Assembly (NCBI GenBank): GCA_947588605.1
Contig: CANPYK010000020.1
Location: 1 to 38,874 of the forward strand
Reading direction: 5' to 3'
Length of the DNA stretch: 38,874 nucleotides
Source of the DNA: an uncultured Oscillospiraceae bacterium
GTDB taxonomy: Bacteria; Bacillota; Clostridia; Oscillospirales; Oscillospiraceae
The position numbers and the translations under genes are program-made. The notes beneath the pieces were generated by a model. It saw only the letters and a program-made list of their open reading frames with translations, was not told the DNA's origin and searched no databases. Shown one piece after another: positions 8,608 through 16,113 of the stretch. How positions within the stretch are numbered: position 1 is the first letter of the stretch; each line of letters starts with the position of its first letter.

Positions 8608-9738
8608 ATGAACATTGAGACGAGCGAGCTTATCAAGATCGGCGCGGCGCTGCTTATTTCCACGGCGGTGTGCTTTGCCATGACGCCCCTGGTGCGGGCC
8701 TTCGCCGTGAAGGTGGGGGCCGTGGACGTGCCGAAGGACAACCGGCGGATGCACGACCACCCCATCCCACGCCAGGGGGGCCTGGCCATTTTCCTGGGGT
8801 TCCTGGTGGCGGTGGTGCTCTTTGCCGACCTCGACCGCCAGGTCCAGGGCATCCTTTTAGGCACGGTCATCATCGTCACCGTGGGGGCCATCGATGACAT
8901 CGTGCCCTTGCCGGCGCTTTTGAAATTCGCGGTGCAGATCGCCGCCGCCGGCGTGGCGGTGGCCTTCGGGGTGCGCATCGAATTCATTGCCAACCCCATC
9001 TTCTGGAGCGACACGGCCACCATCAGCTTCGGGGCCTGGTCCATCCCGGTCACCATCTTCTGGATCGTGGGCATCACCAACTCCATCAACCTCATCGACG
9101 GCCTGGACGGGCTGGCCTGCGGCGTCTCCGCCATTTCATCCCTGTCGGTCCTGGTCATTGCCCTGGTGCTGGGGCAGGGGAACATCGCCGTCCTCCTGGC
9201 GGCGGTGCTGGGCGCGTGCCTGGGGTTCATCCCCTATAACCTCAACCCCGCCAAGATCTTCATGGGCGACACCGGGGCGCTCCTGTTGGGCTATATCCTG
9301 TCCACCGTGTCGGTGATCGGGTTTTTGAAGTCCCCCGCCATCATCTCCTTCGCGGTGCCCATTCTGGCCTTGGCCCTGCCGATTTTCGACACCACCTTCG
9401 CCATCATCCGCCGTCTCCTGAAGGGCCAGAACCCCATGAGCCCGGACCGGGGCCACTTCCACCACCGGCTCATCGACATGGGCCTTTCCCAGAAGCAGGC
9501 GGTGGCGGTGCTCTACGCCATTTCCGCCGTCCTGGGCCTCTCGGCGGTGCTCATCACCACCACCGATGAGATGAAGGCCCTCATCTTCGTCTTCGCCTGC
9601 TGCGTCGCCATCGTCATCGGCATCGCCCTCCTCAAGAGCCACGACGACCACGTAGCCAAGCTGGAGGAGCAGAAAAAAACCGAGGCGGAAAAGCAGACGG
9701 AGGTTTCCAATGACAAAAACAGCGACGGGGAGGCATGA
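8608..9738 (+). CDS. tagO: undecaprenyl-phosphate N-acetylhexosamine-1-phosphate transferase (TagO/WecA/MraY family)
   Basis: Integral membrane enzyme that transfers a sugar-1-phosphate from a UDP-sugar to undecaprenyl phosphate, starting teichoic acid or other cell-wall glycopolymer synthesis. 376 residues with about 10-11 hydrophobic segments. Family motifs in order: GGLAI (57-61), the Asp pair in GAIDD (93-97), NLIDGLDGLA (161-170), the metal/nucleotide loop FMGDTG (218-223) and the cytoplasmic HFHHR (283-287). The C-terminal tail is charged (EEQKKTEAEKQ). It lacks MraY-specific context such as a mur cluster, so TagO/WecA is preferred. ATG 8608 is 15 bases after trpS. A terminator follows. 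Confidence 0.88.
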   Translation: MNIETSELIKIGAALLISTAVCFAMTPLVRAFAVKVGAVDVPKDNRRMHDHPIPRQGGLAIFLGFLVAVVLFADLDRQVQGILLGTVIIVTVGAIDDIVPLPALLKFAVQIAAAGVAVAFGVRIEFIANPIFWSDTATISFGAWSIPVTIFWIVGITNSINLIDGLDGLACGVSAISSLSVLVIALVLGQGNIAVLLAAVLGACLGFIPYNLNPAKIFMGDTGALLLGYILSTVSVIGFLKSPAIISFAVPILALALPIFDTTFAIIRRLLKGQNPMSPDRGHFHHRLIDMGLSQKQAVAVLYAISAVLGLSAVLITTTDEMKALIFVFACCVAIVIGIALLKSHDDHVAKLEEQKKTEAEKQTEVSNDKNSDGEA

Positions 9739-9764
9739 CCTCCCCGCCGGTTTTCATTTCTTTT
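9726..9764 (+). terminator. intrinsic terminator after tagO
   Basis: CGGGGAGG (9726-9733), loop CATGA, CCTCCCCG (9739-9746), then a T-rich tract TTTTCATTTCTTTT (9751-9764). The hairpin includes the tagO stop codon, and its tail overlaps the 3' end of the convergent gene. Confidence 0.75.
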
Positions 9765-10038
9765 GGAAGATGGAAAGCCCTACCACGATGAGGATGATGA
9801 GGAAGTCCTCGTCATGGCTCTCGGAGTAGAGGAAGAGCAGCATCGCCGCGAGGAAGAGGTCGCCGGCGTCCAGGTTCGCCGCCGCCGGGAAGACGTTTCC
9901 CGCCGGGCGGCGGGGCCTGGCGGCCTTCTCTGCCGGCGTGGGCCTTGGCGCCTCCGGTGCCTCCCGCCGGGGCTGTGCCTGCTGGGGCCGGGGCCTTGGG
10001 GCGGCCCAGGCCGGCGGCGTGTAGCGGTCATAGGCCAA
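9754..10038 (-). CDS. small Pro/Arg-rich protein with C-terminal hydrophobic segments (unrecognised)
   Basis: 94 residues if it starts at TTG 10038, which sits behind a good GGAGGTG site; an ATG at 10062 is in frame but that site lies downstream of it. The N-terminal half is rich in Pro, Arg and Ala (low complexity). The C-terminal part, from LDAGDLFLAAMLLFLYSESH to DEDFLIILIVVGLSIF, forms two short hydrophobic stretches around an acidic break. Small proteins of this layout are common in clostridia, but I know no function. It overlaps the upstream gene by 11 bases, so translation is probably coupled. Confidence 0.6.
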   Translation of the reverse strand: MAYDRYTPPAWAAPRPRPQQAQPRREAPEAPRPTPAEKAARPRRPAGNVFPAAANLDAGDLFLAAMLLFLYSESHDEDFLIILIVVGLSIFQKK

Positions 10039-10402
10039 GATCGAACTCACCTCCGAATTCATCCAGGGCCGCCCGCGCCACGTGGGCGACGCGGGCGATC
10101 TTCACGGCCCTGTCCAGCGCCTCCCGGCGCTCGGGCCTGAGATAGGGCTTCACGGACCGCATGAGGGCGGCCTTGTCGTCGCCCTTGTCGCCGCTCAGCT
10201 TCCCCATGAGCTTCCCCAGAGAGCTGAGCATCTTGGGGCTCAGGTCCCCGAGGCCGGGGACAGACGTCTTCTCCGCCGGCGCTTCCGCCGGTTTTTCCGG
10301 CGGCGGGGCGGAGCCGGACAGCTCCCTGGCAAGGCCCATGATCTTCTCCATCTCCTCGGGGGAGGAGAGGATGGAATCGAGCATCTCCTCAAACTCGGCC
10401 AC
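10028..10402 (-). CDS. small acidic helical protein (unrecognised)
   Basis: 124 residues from GTG 10402, preceded by AGGTGA. It begins MAEFEEMLDSILSSPEEMEKIMGLA, has a Pro/Ala linker, then a helical part with MLSSLGKLMGKL and a basic C-terminal segment (VKPYLRPERREALDRAVKIARVAHVARAAL). There are no membrane segments. It is the middle gene of three small minus-strand genes: 10 bases from the upstream stop and 11 bases of overlap with the next. Clostridial genomes carry similar short proteins named only as hypothetical; no role is proposed. Confidence 0.65.
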   Translation of the reverse strand: MAEFEEMLDSILSSPEEMEKIMGLARELSGSAPPPEKPAEAPAEKTSVPGLGDLSPKMLSSLGKLMGKLSGDKGDDKAALMRSVKPYLRPERREALDRAVKIARVAHVARAALDEFGGEFDLGL

Positions 10403-10412
10403 GGCGCTTCAC

Positions 10413-10679
10413 CTACTTCTGCCCCATGAGCTCCCGGAGCCGGTCGATGAGCTGCCGCCCGGAGTCCGTCTGCATCACCGCGCCCATGGCGTTTTTCAGC
10501 GCGGCGGCGTCGCCCCGCTTCACCGCGTCCTCAAAGCCCCCGCGCTCCAGCATGGCCTTCACCCGCTGCCCGTCTTGGGAGGCGGCGAGGCGCTCTAATT
10601 CCGCCCGCTTGCCCTGGATCCGGCGGCCCTCCTCGCCCGCGAGGAGTTCCTGGGCCTTCTTAGTCAAATCGTTTTCCAA
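10413..10679 (-). CDS. small charged helical protein (unrecognised)
   Basis: 88 residues starting at TTG 10679, chosen because AAGGAG lies seven bases before it; the GTG at 10688 overlaps that site and is unlikely. The protein is almost wholly charged helix (KKAQELLAGEEGRRIQGKRAELERLAAS, then RLRELMGQK at the end) with no membrane segment. It is first of the three-gene minus-strand set and divergent from the phosphoesterase gene, with 57 bases between them. Function unknown. Confidence 0.62.
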   Translation of the reverse strand: MENDLTKKAQELLAGEEGRRIQGKRAELERLAASQDGQRVKAMLERGGFEDAVKRGDAAALKNAMGAVMQTDSGRQLIDRLRELMGQK

Positions 10680-10736
10680 AGCTACCACTCCTTGCCATCA
10701 ACCCAGTATATTCCGCCCGGAGAGGAAAGGTGCCTT

Positions 10737-11198
10737 ATGAAGATCCTTGTTTTGTCAGACTCCCACCACAACCTGCCGCCCATGGAGACGGCGGTCCTCA
10801 CGGAAAAGCCGGACCAGATCATCCACCTGGGCGACCACCAGTCCGACGCCGAGGACCTGGGCCGCTTTTTCCCGGCCATCCCGGTGTGCTCCGTGCCGGG
10901 GAACTGCGACTGGGTCACCGCCGAGCCCCGCTATAAGCTCATCACCTTCGCCGGCCGGAAGCTCTTTCTCACCCACGGCCACCACTACGGCGTGAAAATG
11001 GGCCTCGCCTCCCTCATCAACACCGCCCTCTCCGCCGGCGCCGACGCCGTCCTCTTCGGCCACACCCACACCCCCTACTACGCCGAGGTCAACGGCGTCC
11101 TGGTCATCAACCCCGGCACCATCGGCATGGGAGCCCGCACCTACGGCGTCCTCACCATCGAGGGCGGGGGGATGCGGTACGAGGCAAAGCAGGTGTGA
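10737..11198 (+). CDS. YfcE/MJ0936-type metallophosphoesterase
   Basis: Calcineurin-like phosphodiesterase of 153 residues. Metal ligands appear in canonical order: DSH (8-10), GDH (32-34), GNCD (55-58), THGH (79-82) and GHTH (108-111). The family hydrolyses phosphodiesters in vitro; the natural substrate is not known. ATG 10737 follows GAGAGGAAAGG. It stands alone, divergent from the small minus-strand cluster and followed nine bases later by a family E repeat. Confidence 0.88.
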   Translation: MKILVLSDSHHNLPPMETAVLTEKPDQIIHLGDHQSDAEDLGRFFPAIPVCSVPGNCDWVTAEPRYKLITFAGRKLFLTHGHHYGVKMGLASLINTALSAGADAVLFGHTHTPYYAEVNGVLVINPGTIGMGARTYGVLTIEGGGMRYEAKQV

Positions 11199-11696
11199 GA
11201 GCGCCCTTAACCTCCCCCCTGGGGGAGGTGGCGCGCAGCGCCGGAAGGGAGGCGGCGGGAAAAAGGTTTGCGGCTTGCACCGCATTTTTTATATTCCCAC
11301 CCGCCCGCCCCCGCCGCCGTAGGGGTCGCTGTCCCCGGCGACCCGCCCATCGTCTATTGACCCGCCCCGAACACCGCCGTACGGGCCGCCGCCCACGGCG
11401 GCCCATCCCCCCGATAACCGCCAATTTCCGTTTTATCGGAACCGTCCCGTTCCGCAACGTGGCACGGGCGGGTTTAGAACCCGCCCCTACAGGGGATATG
11501 GAAAGTTACCCCATATAAATTATTTCGGAGATTAACGAAATACGGGTCGCCGGGGACGGCGACCCCTACGGCGGTTAACGGAGGCAATCCGAAAACTGCA
11601 ACGAGGGCCGCCGTGGGCGGCGGCCCGTACGGCGGTGATTGGATACAATTTAAAATGTAGGGGCGGGTTCCAAACCCGCCCGTGCCTTTTTTTACC
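11199..11696. repeat. repeat-filled intergenic region: E-D module, B pair and 222-bp A-B-B-A' composite
   Basis: No gene is supported. 11208-11249 is an intact family E (ACCTCCCCC/GGGGGAGGT at 11210-11229). 11252-11319 is family D with a hairpin followed by CATTTTTTATATT. 11320-11425 holds two inverted B units (GGGTCGC and GGGCCGCC types). 11463-11492 is A, two B palindromes follow, and 11655-11684 is inverted A; this composite spans 222 bp, the same length as 31702-31923. D could terminate plus-strand transcription from the phosphoesterase gene. The A' end lies directly downstream of the sigE stop. Confidence 0.85.
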
Positions 11697-12416
11697 TCAC
11701 CCCATCCGCCTCGTCATCTCACGCCTCAGCCTCGAGATGATGCGCTTCTCCAGGCGGCTGATGTAGGACTGGGAGATGCCGAGTTGGTCGGCGACCTCCT
11801 TTTGGGTGAGCTCCCGGCGGCCGGCGAGGCCGAAGCGCAGGGAGATGATGGTCCGCTCCCGGTCGGAGAGCTTCTCCAGCGCCTCCCGCAAAAGCTGGCG
11901 GTCCACGTCGTCCTCCAGAGGGCGCATGACCATGTCGTTGTCGGTGCCCAGGATGTCCGAGAGGAGCAGCTCGTTGCCGTCCCAGTCGGTGTTCAGGGGC
12001 TCCGAGAGGGACACCTCCGTGCGCTGGGGCGCGATCTTCCGAAGGTGCATCAAAATCTCGTTCTCGATGCACCGGGAGGCGTAGGTCGCCAGCTTAATGT
12101 TCTTGGCCGGGTCGAAGGTGCTGATGGCCTTGATGAGGCCGATGGCCCCGATGCCGGTGAGGTCCTCCAGATTGACGCCGGTGTTCTCAAACCGCCGGGC
12201 GATGTACACCACTAGGCGCAGATTGTGCTCGATGAGCAGCTTTCGCGCCGTCTCCGACCCCTCCGTCAGGGCCCGCACCGCCTCCTGCTCCTCCTCCCGG
12301 GTGAGCGGCGGCGGCAGGGTGTCCGCCCCGCCGATGTAATAGACGCCCTCCGTGGGCGTAAGACGCTCCCAAAGCCGCGCCAGGAGCGCCCGAAGCCTCC
12401 AAATGATCCGTTTCAT
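11697..12416 (-). CDS. sigE: sporulation sigma factor sigma-E
   Basis: Mother-cell-specific sigma factor of early sporulation, made as an inactive precursor and cleaved by SpoIIGA. 239 residues. It strongly resembles Bacillus sigma-E: VYYIGG (25-30), LPPPL (34-38), region 2 [22 protein letters not shown] (65-86), [14 protein letters not shown] (109-122), [16 protein letters not shown] (144-159), and the C-terminal helix-turn-helix [14 protein letters not shown] that reads the -35. The first ~25 residues are the amphipathic pro-sequence. GGGAGG precedes ATG 12416. It lies 13 bases after spoIIGA, the conserved spoIIG order. No sigG gene follows; repeats do. Confidence 0.97.
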   Translation of the reverse strand: MKRIIWRLRALLARLWERLTPTEGVYYIGGADTLPPPLTREEEQEAVRALTEGSETARKLLIEHNLRLVVYIARRFENTGVNLEDLTGIGAIGLIKAISTFDPAKNIKLATYASRCIENEILMHLRKIAPQRTEVSLSEPLNTDWDGNELLLSDILGTDNDMVMRPLEDDVDRQLLREALEKLSDRERTIISLRFGLAGRRELTQKEVADQLGISQSYISRLEKRIISRLRREMTRRMG

Positions 12417-12429
12417 ACCTGCCTCCCTT

Positions 12430-13263
12430 TCATGCCGCCGTCACGGCGCAGTAGCCCGCGCCCGCGGCCAGTCCTCCGGCGTCGATGGCGATGAGCGTTG
12501 TCTTCTCCCGGGACCCCACCCGGACGGAATCGGGCCGGAAGGCCGGGAGGAACCCGCCCTTCACCCCCACGGCCCGGTAGGGGACCAGGAAGAAGCTGTA
12601 AATTTCCTTTTCCCCCAGGGCCTCCACCGCCTCCGCCGGGTCCGGGTGGTCCCGGAGGATCGTCAGGACCTCCGGGTCCAGCAGCGGCGCGACGGCCTCC
12701 AGGGAGCAGACCGTCACCGGGAGGCCGGACACCGGCTCCGTGAGCCCGTTGCCCGTGTCGTCCAGCGCCGGGATCTTGACCTGTCGGCCCCGGTAGGTCA
12801 CGGTGAGGGTCCTGATCTCCCCCCGCACCCGGTGCCGCCCCACGGCCCGGAAGACGGCGGTGAAAAGGCCGTAGAAGACGGCGAAGGACAAAAGGAGTGT
12901 CCCGAAGCTCACCCCGGAGGTGAGATCGACGCTCCGACCGGCCACCAAGCACGCCGCCATCACCGCCCCGGCGAAGGCCGCCGACACGGCGAAGAACACC
13001 ACCGCCAGCCGCATAAGCCGCCGGTCGAACCCGAAGACCACCACCACCATCAAAAGCCCCACCGCCGCCTTCACCGCCAGGGACGTGAGCACCGGCCGGG
13101 ACACGAGGACGCTCACCAGCGCGTACACCGCCCCCACCGCCGCCGCCAGGGCGGCCCGCCACCGCCGCGCCGGCACCCCGGCGATACGCCCGCAGGCCAC
13201 CAAAAGTATGTAATCCACCGCCAGATTTTCCAAAAACACCGCGTCCGCGTAAACGACCGGCAT
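12430..13263 (-). CDS. spoIIGA: sigma-E processing peptidase SpoIIGA
   Basis: Membrane-embedded aspartic protease that removes the pro-sequence of sigma-E after asymmetric septation. 277 residues. Five hydrophobic segments fill residues ~10-140 ([14 protein letters not shown] onward), then a soluble protease domain with catalytic D-T-G-N at 169-172 ([11 protein letters not shown]) and the SpoIIGA-like VPYRAVG near the end. ATG 13263 is chosen because AAGGGGG lies seven bases upstream; the longer frame runs through the promoter region. It precedes sigE in the usual operon. Confidence 0.92.
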   Translation of the reverse strand: MPVVYADAVFLENLAVDYILLVACGRIAGVPARRWRAALAAAVGAVYALVSVLVSRPVLTSLAVKAAVGLLMVVVVFGFDRRLMRLAVVFFAVSAAFAGAVMAACLVAGRSVDLTSGVSFGTLLLSFAVFYGLFTAVFRAVGRHRVRGEIRTLTVTYRGRQVKIPALDDTGNGLTEPVSGLPVTVCSLEAVAPLLDPEVLTILRDHPDPAEAVEALGEKEIYSFFLVPYRAVGVKGGFLPAFRPDSVRVGSREKTTLIAIDAGGLAAGAGYCAVTAA

Positions 13264-13285
13264 GTCTCCGCCCCCTTCACGGGAG

Positions 13286-13395
13286 ATTATAGTCTGAGCC
13301 AAATAAAAATGCAGTCGAAGGGGGGACCCGCCAAAAAGCTCTTTTCCGGCGGGGAGACCACCAAAAAATCTGACAATTTTTCGTAGCTTGACGAA
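13286..13395 (-). promoter_or_regulatory. spoIIG operon promoter region with candidate Spo0A box
   Basis: On the minus strand TATAAT is at 13291-13286, 22 bases upstream of the spoIIGA ATG. No -35 is present at 17 bases; TTCGAC appears at ~22 bases, recalling the long spacer of the Bacillus spoIIG promoter that needs Spo0A. A perfect TGNCGAA (TGACGAA) lies at 13389-13395 on the plus strand, and AGTCGAA at ~13313 differs from that consensus by one base. Spo0A control is an inference. Confidence 0.45.
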
Positions 13396-13431
13396 ATTAC
13401 CCAATAAAACCACTACCATTTTCGTCGGAGG

Positions 13432-13442
13432 TGTGGTATACT
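13432..13442 (+). promoter_or_regulatory. extended -10 promoter for nfeD-SPFH
   Basis: TGTGGTATACT contains an extended -10 (TGG TATACT) 33 bases before the nfeD start. No good -35 is visible, as expected for extended -10 promoters. The identical 11-mer occurs at 29192 before the SGNH hydrolase gene. Confidence 0.6.
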
Positions 13443-13474
13443 GTCTATGATCTCAAAAAAGGAGCGTGAGGGAT

Positions 13475-13918
13475 GTGGTCTATTTCTGGATCGTCGCCAC
13501 GGTGGCCCTCGTGGCGCTGGAGGCGGCCACGGTGGGGCTTGTGTCCGTCTGGTTCGCCCTGGGCTCCGCCGCCGCTCTCATCGGCGCGGCGCTGGGGGCC
13601 GACCTGTGGGTGCAGATCGTCCTCTTCCTGGCGGTGAGCGCCGTGGCGCTGGCCGTTTTGAAGCCCCTGGCCGTCAAGTATCTCAAGGTGGGCGCCAAGC
13701 CCACCAACGCCGACCGCCTCCTGGGCGTCGTCTGCCCCGTCACGGAGGACATCGACAACATCCACGCCACCGGCGCCGTCTCCGCCGGGGGAAAGGAGTG
13801 GACCGCCCGCAGTCTCACCGGCGAGCCCATCCCCAAGGGGGCGCTGGCGCGGGTGACCTCCATCCAGGGCGTGAAGCTCATCGTGGAGCCGGTGCGCCGG
13901 CCGGCGGAGGCGAAATAA
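13475..13918 (+). CDS. NfeD-family membrane protein
   Basis: 147 residues: two to three N-terminal hydrophobic segments (YFWIVATVALVALEAATVGL, then SAAALIGAALGA and IVLFLAVSAVALAVL), then a soluble C-terminal OB-fold domain (RLLGVVCPVTEDI to VTSIQGVKLIVEP), the short NfeD/YuaF layout. NfeD proteins partner SPFH proteins encoded beside them, as here, in membrane microdomain organisation. GTG 13475 is preferred because AAGGAG (13459-13464) is ten bases upstream; GTG 13466 is only one base from that site. A 44-base gap with GGAGGG leads to the SPFH gene. Confidence 0.88.
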   Translation: MVYFWIVATVALVALEAATVGLVSVWFALGSAAALIGAALGADLWVQIVLFLAVSAVALAVLKPLAVKYLKVGAKPTNADRLLGVVCPVTEDIDNIHATGAVSAGGKEWTARSLTGEPIPKGALARVTSIQGVKLIVEPVRRPAEAK

Positions 13919-13962
13919 TATCGCGGTCATATTGAAAAATTCATTATATTGGAGGGAGCATC

Positions 13963-14859
13963 ATGCCTGATCCTATCGTCATCGTCCTCATCGCCATCGT
14001 CCTTCTCGTTATCATCATCATCGCCCGGAACATCCGGGTGGTCCAGCAGGCCAGGGCCTACGTGGTGGAGCGCCTGGGCGCGTACAGCACCACCTGGAGC
14101 GTGGGCCTGCACTTCAAGATCCCCTTCATCGAGCGGGTGGCCAAGATCGTCTCCCTGAAGGAGCAGGTGGCGGATTTCCCGCCCCAGCCCGTCATCACCA
14201 AGGACAACGTCACCATGCAGATCGACACCGTGGTCTACTTCGAGATCACCGACCCCAAGCTCTACACCTATGGCATCGAGAACCCCATGACCGCCATTGA
14301 GAATTTGAGCGCCACAACGCTGCGTAACATCATCGGCGACCTGGAGCTGGACCAGTGCCTCACCAGCCGCGACATCATCAACTCCAAGATGCGCTCCATC
14401 CTGGACGTGGCCACGGACCCCTGGGGCATCAAGGTCAACCGCGTGGAGCTGAAGAACATCCTGCCTCCCAAGGAGATCCAGAACGCCATGGAGAAGCAGA
14501 TGAAGGCCGAGCGTGAGCGCCGCGAGGCCATTTTGAAGGCCGAGGGCGAGAAGCGCGCCGCCATCCTCTCCGCCGAGGGCGAGAAGGAGTCCGCCATCCT
14601 CCGCGCCGACGCCAAGAAGCAGGCCGCCATCCTGGAGGCCGAGGGCCGCGCCGAGGCCATCTTAAAGGTCCAGCAGGCCACCGCCGAGGGCCTGAAGCTC
14701 TTAAACGACGCCAACCCCACCGACGCCGTTATTAAGATCCGCGCCCTGGAGTCCTTCGCCGCCGCCGCCAACGGCCAGGCCACCAAGATCATCATCCCCT
14801 CCGAGATCCAGGGCCTCGCGGGGTTGGCGGAAGGCATCGTGGAGAGCGTGAAGAAATAA
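13963..14859 (+). CDS. SPFH/Band 7 (stomatin/QmcA-like) membrane protein
   Basis: 298 residues with one N-terminal membrane anchor (IVIVLIAIVLLVIIIIA, 5-21), then the SPFH domain from ~25 to 190 (RAYVVERLGAYSTTWSVGLHF, VTMQIDTVVYFEITDP) and a long charged helix of repeated A-I-L-x-A-E-G-E units at ~190-245. The C-terminus ends IIIPSEIQGLAGLAEGI. Such proteins oligomerise on the membrane and influence membrane proteases or fluidity. Pairing with NfeD immediately upstream supports a two-gene operon, and a strong terminator follows. Confidence 0.92.
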   Translation: MPDPIVIVLIAIVLLVIIIIARNIRVVQQARAYVVERLGAYSTTWSVGLHFKIPFIERVAKIVSLKEQVADFPPQPVITKDNVTMQIDTVVYFEITDPKLYTYGIENPMTAIENLSATTLRNIIGDLELDQCLTSRDIINSKMRSILDVATDPWGIKVNRVELKNILPPKEIQNAMEKQMKAERERREAILKAEGEKRAAILSAEGEKESAILRADAKKQAAILEAEGRAEAILKVQQATAEGLKLLNDANPTDAVIKIRALESFAAAANGQATKIIIPSEIQGLAGLAEGIVESVKK

Positions 14860-14868
14860 GGAACCCCC

Positions 14869-14902
14869 AAAGGGCCGCCAAGACAGGCGGCCCTTTCCTT
14901 TT
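14869..14902 (+). terminator. intrinsic terminator after the SPFH gene
   Basis: AAAGGGCCGCC (14869-14879), loop AAGACA, GGCGGCCCTTT (14886-14896), then CCTTTT. A perfect 11-bp stem, ten bases after the stop codon. Confidence 0.85.
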
Positions 14903-14918
14903 AACCTCCCCCCTGGGG

Positions 14919-14981
14919 CTGCGCCCGCAGGCGCGTGTCGGAGGCCAACCGCCGCAAAGCGGCGGCTCTTAGGCCGGAGAC
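14919..14981 (+). repeat. 63-bp palindromic element F, copy 1, nested in family E
   Basis: Starts CTGCGCCCGCAGGCGCG and carries CCGCCGC-AAA-GCGGCGG, then CTCTTAGGCCGGAGAC. Removing these 63 bases rejoins CCTGGGG with GAGGTGGCGCG, matching the intact E copies at 11208 and 36112. No clear target duplication is seen. Confidence 0.8.
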
Positions 14982-15171
14982 GAGGTGGCGCGCAGCGCCG
15001 GAAGGGTCGCGCGGCGGCGGGAAAAAGGTTTGTGGCTTCGCCGCATTTTTTATATTCCCCACCCACCCGCCCCCGCCGCCGCACATCCCAAAATCCCGCC
15101 GTAGGGGTCGCCGTCCCCGGCGACCCGCCTATCGACCATTGACCCGCCCCGAACACCGCCGTACGGGCCGC

Positions 15172-15234
15172 ATCTCCGCGCTAAGAGCCGCCGCTGCGCG
15201 GCGGTTGCGCTGTGATGCGCGCCTGCGGGCGCAG
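15172..15234 (-). repeat. 63-bp palindromic element F, copy 2, nested in a B palindrome
   Basis: Inverted copy. Read on the minus strand it starts CTGCGCCCGCAGGCGCG and ends CTCTTAGCGCGGAGAT, 63 bases. Its removal rejoins GGGCCGC with GCCCACAGCGGCCC, within one base of an intact B stem-loop (compare 4866-4887 read inversely). Confidence 0.8.
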
Positions 15235-15742
15235 GCCCACAGCGGCCCATGCCCTCGATAACCGACATCGGAGGTCATCGAAACGCGGGTCGCCGGGGAC
15301 GGCGACCCCTACGGCGTAATTGGAACGGATACAGATTGTCGGAACCGGTCTGTCATCCAACGCTCGCTGCCCCCCTGCCCCCCTCCTACGAGGAGGGGGC
15401 TCCGAGACGGGGGCGGGTGCGATTTGCCGGAACCGTTCCCATCACGCCACGTGGCACGGGCGGGTTTAGAACCCGCCCCTACAGTTTTTAATTGCGTTCA
15501 ATCAACGCCGTAGGGGCCGCCTCTCTTGGCGGCCCGCGTTCCGATGACCTCCCATGTCGTTTGAATGGGATAACCTTCCAAATCGTTCCTTCGTCCCCCG
15601 TCCCCGCCGCGCGGGCAAATCAAAGAATGCGCCGCAGGCGCAAACCTTTTTCGCCCCCTCCTCGTAGGAGGGGGGCAGGGGGGAAGCGAAGGTTGGATGA
15701 CAGGGGGCTCCCGATAAACCGCCCCCGCAATTCACAAACCCC

Positions 15743-15792
15743 TTGACAACCTCAATACCTCGTGATATGATGTATTCCACGATAGGAGGTAT
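15743..15792 (+). promoter_or_regulatory. padR promoter with overlapping inverted-repeat operator
   Basis: TTGACA (15743-15748), a 17-base spacer and TATGAT (15766-15771). ATACCTC (15755-15761) and GAGGTAT (15786-15792) are inverted repeats spanning the -10, with nested CGTG (15761-15764) and CACG (15778-15781). The right arm includes the ribosome binding site AGGAGG. This fits autoregulation by the PadR protein, an inference. Confidence 0.7.
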
Positions 15793-15795
15793 GCT

Positions 15796-16113
15796 ATGGA
15801 CAGTCAGTTGAAGCGCGGGCTGTTGGATGTGTGCGTTTTGGCGGCGATCAAGAGCGAGGACTCATACGGATACCGGATCATGAACGACCTGAAGCCGTAT
15901 CTGGAGCTCTCCGAATCGACCTTGTATACCATTCTGAAACGGTTGGAGACGGCCGGTATGCTGACTGTCCGCACCGCCGAGCACGGCGGCAGGCTCCGGA
16001 AATATTACCACATCACCGGCGAGGGCCTGCGGCGTATCCGGGAGTTCCGGGAGGATTGGAAGGAGATCCTGTCCATCTACCGGTTTGTGGTCAAGGAGGA
16101 TGAACATGAATAA
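15796..16113 (+). CDS. PadR-family transcriptional regulator
   Basis: 105 residues. Winged-helix DNA-binding protein of the PadR family: LKRGLLDVCVLAAIKSEDSYGYRI at the N-terminus, then YLELSESTLYTILKRLETAGMLTV (recognition helix) and the wing (GGRLRKYYHITGEGLRRIREF). These repressors usually control the next genes and respond to small molecules or membrane stress. ATG 15796 is six bases after AGGAGG. It overlaps the following DUF1700 gene by eight bases, forming a padR-DUF1700-DUF4097 operon found in many Firmicutes. Confidence 0.92.
   Translation: MDSQLKRGLLDVCVLAAIKSEDSYGYRIMNDLKPYLELSESTLYTILKRLETAGMLTVRTAEHGGRLRKYYHITGEGLRRIREFREDWKEILSIYRFVVKEDEHE

Larger units (their letters stand above)
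14901..15735. repeat. repeat-filled intergenic region with two nested F insertions
   Basis: No gene is supported. 14902-15006 is family E interrupted by F (14919-14981). 15013-15084 is family D. 15095-15250 is a B pair, the second copy interrupted by an inverted F (~15172-15234). Another B lies near 15280-15315. 15350-15402 is inverted C. 15455-15484 is A followed by an inverted B unit to ~15590, with the partner A' missing. 15653-15703 is a plus C copy. The region ends at the padR promoter. The order shows repeated insertion and truncation of units. Confidence 0.85.

Noticed and set aside
12352-13386. 344-codon plus-strand frame opposite sigE-spoIIGA
   Set aside because: Antisense to two clearly identified sporulation genes; His/Arg/Pro-rich shadow.
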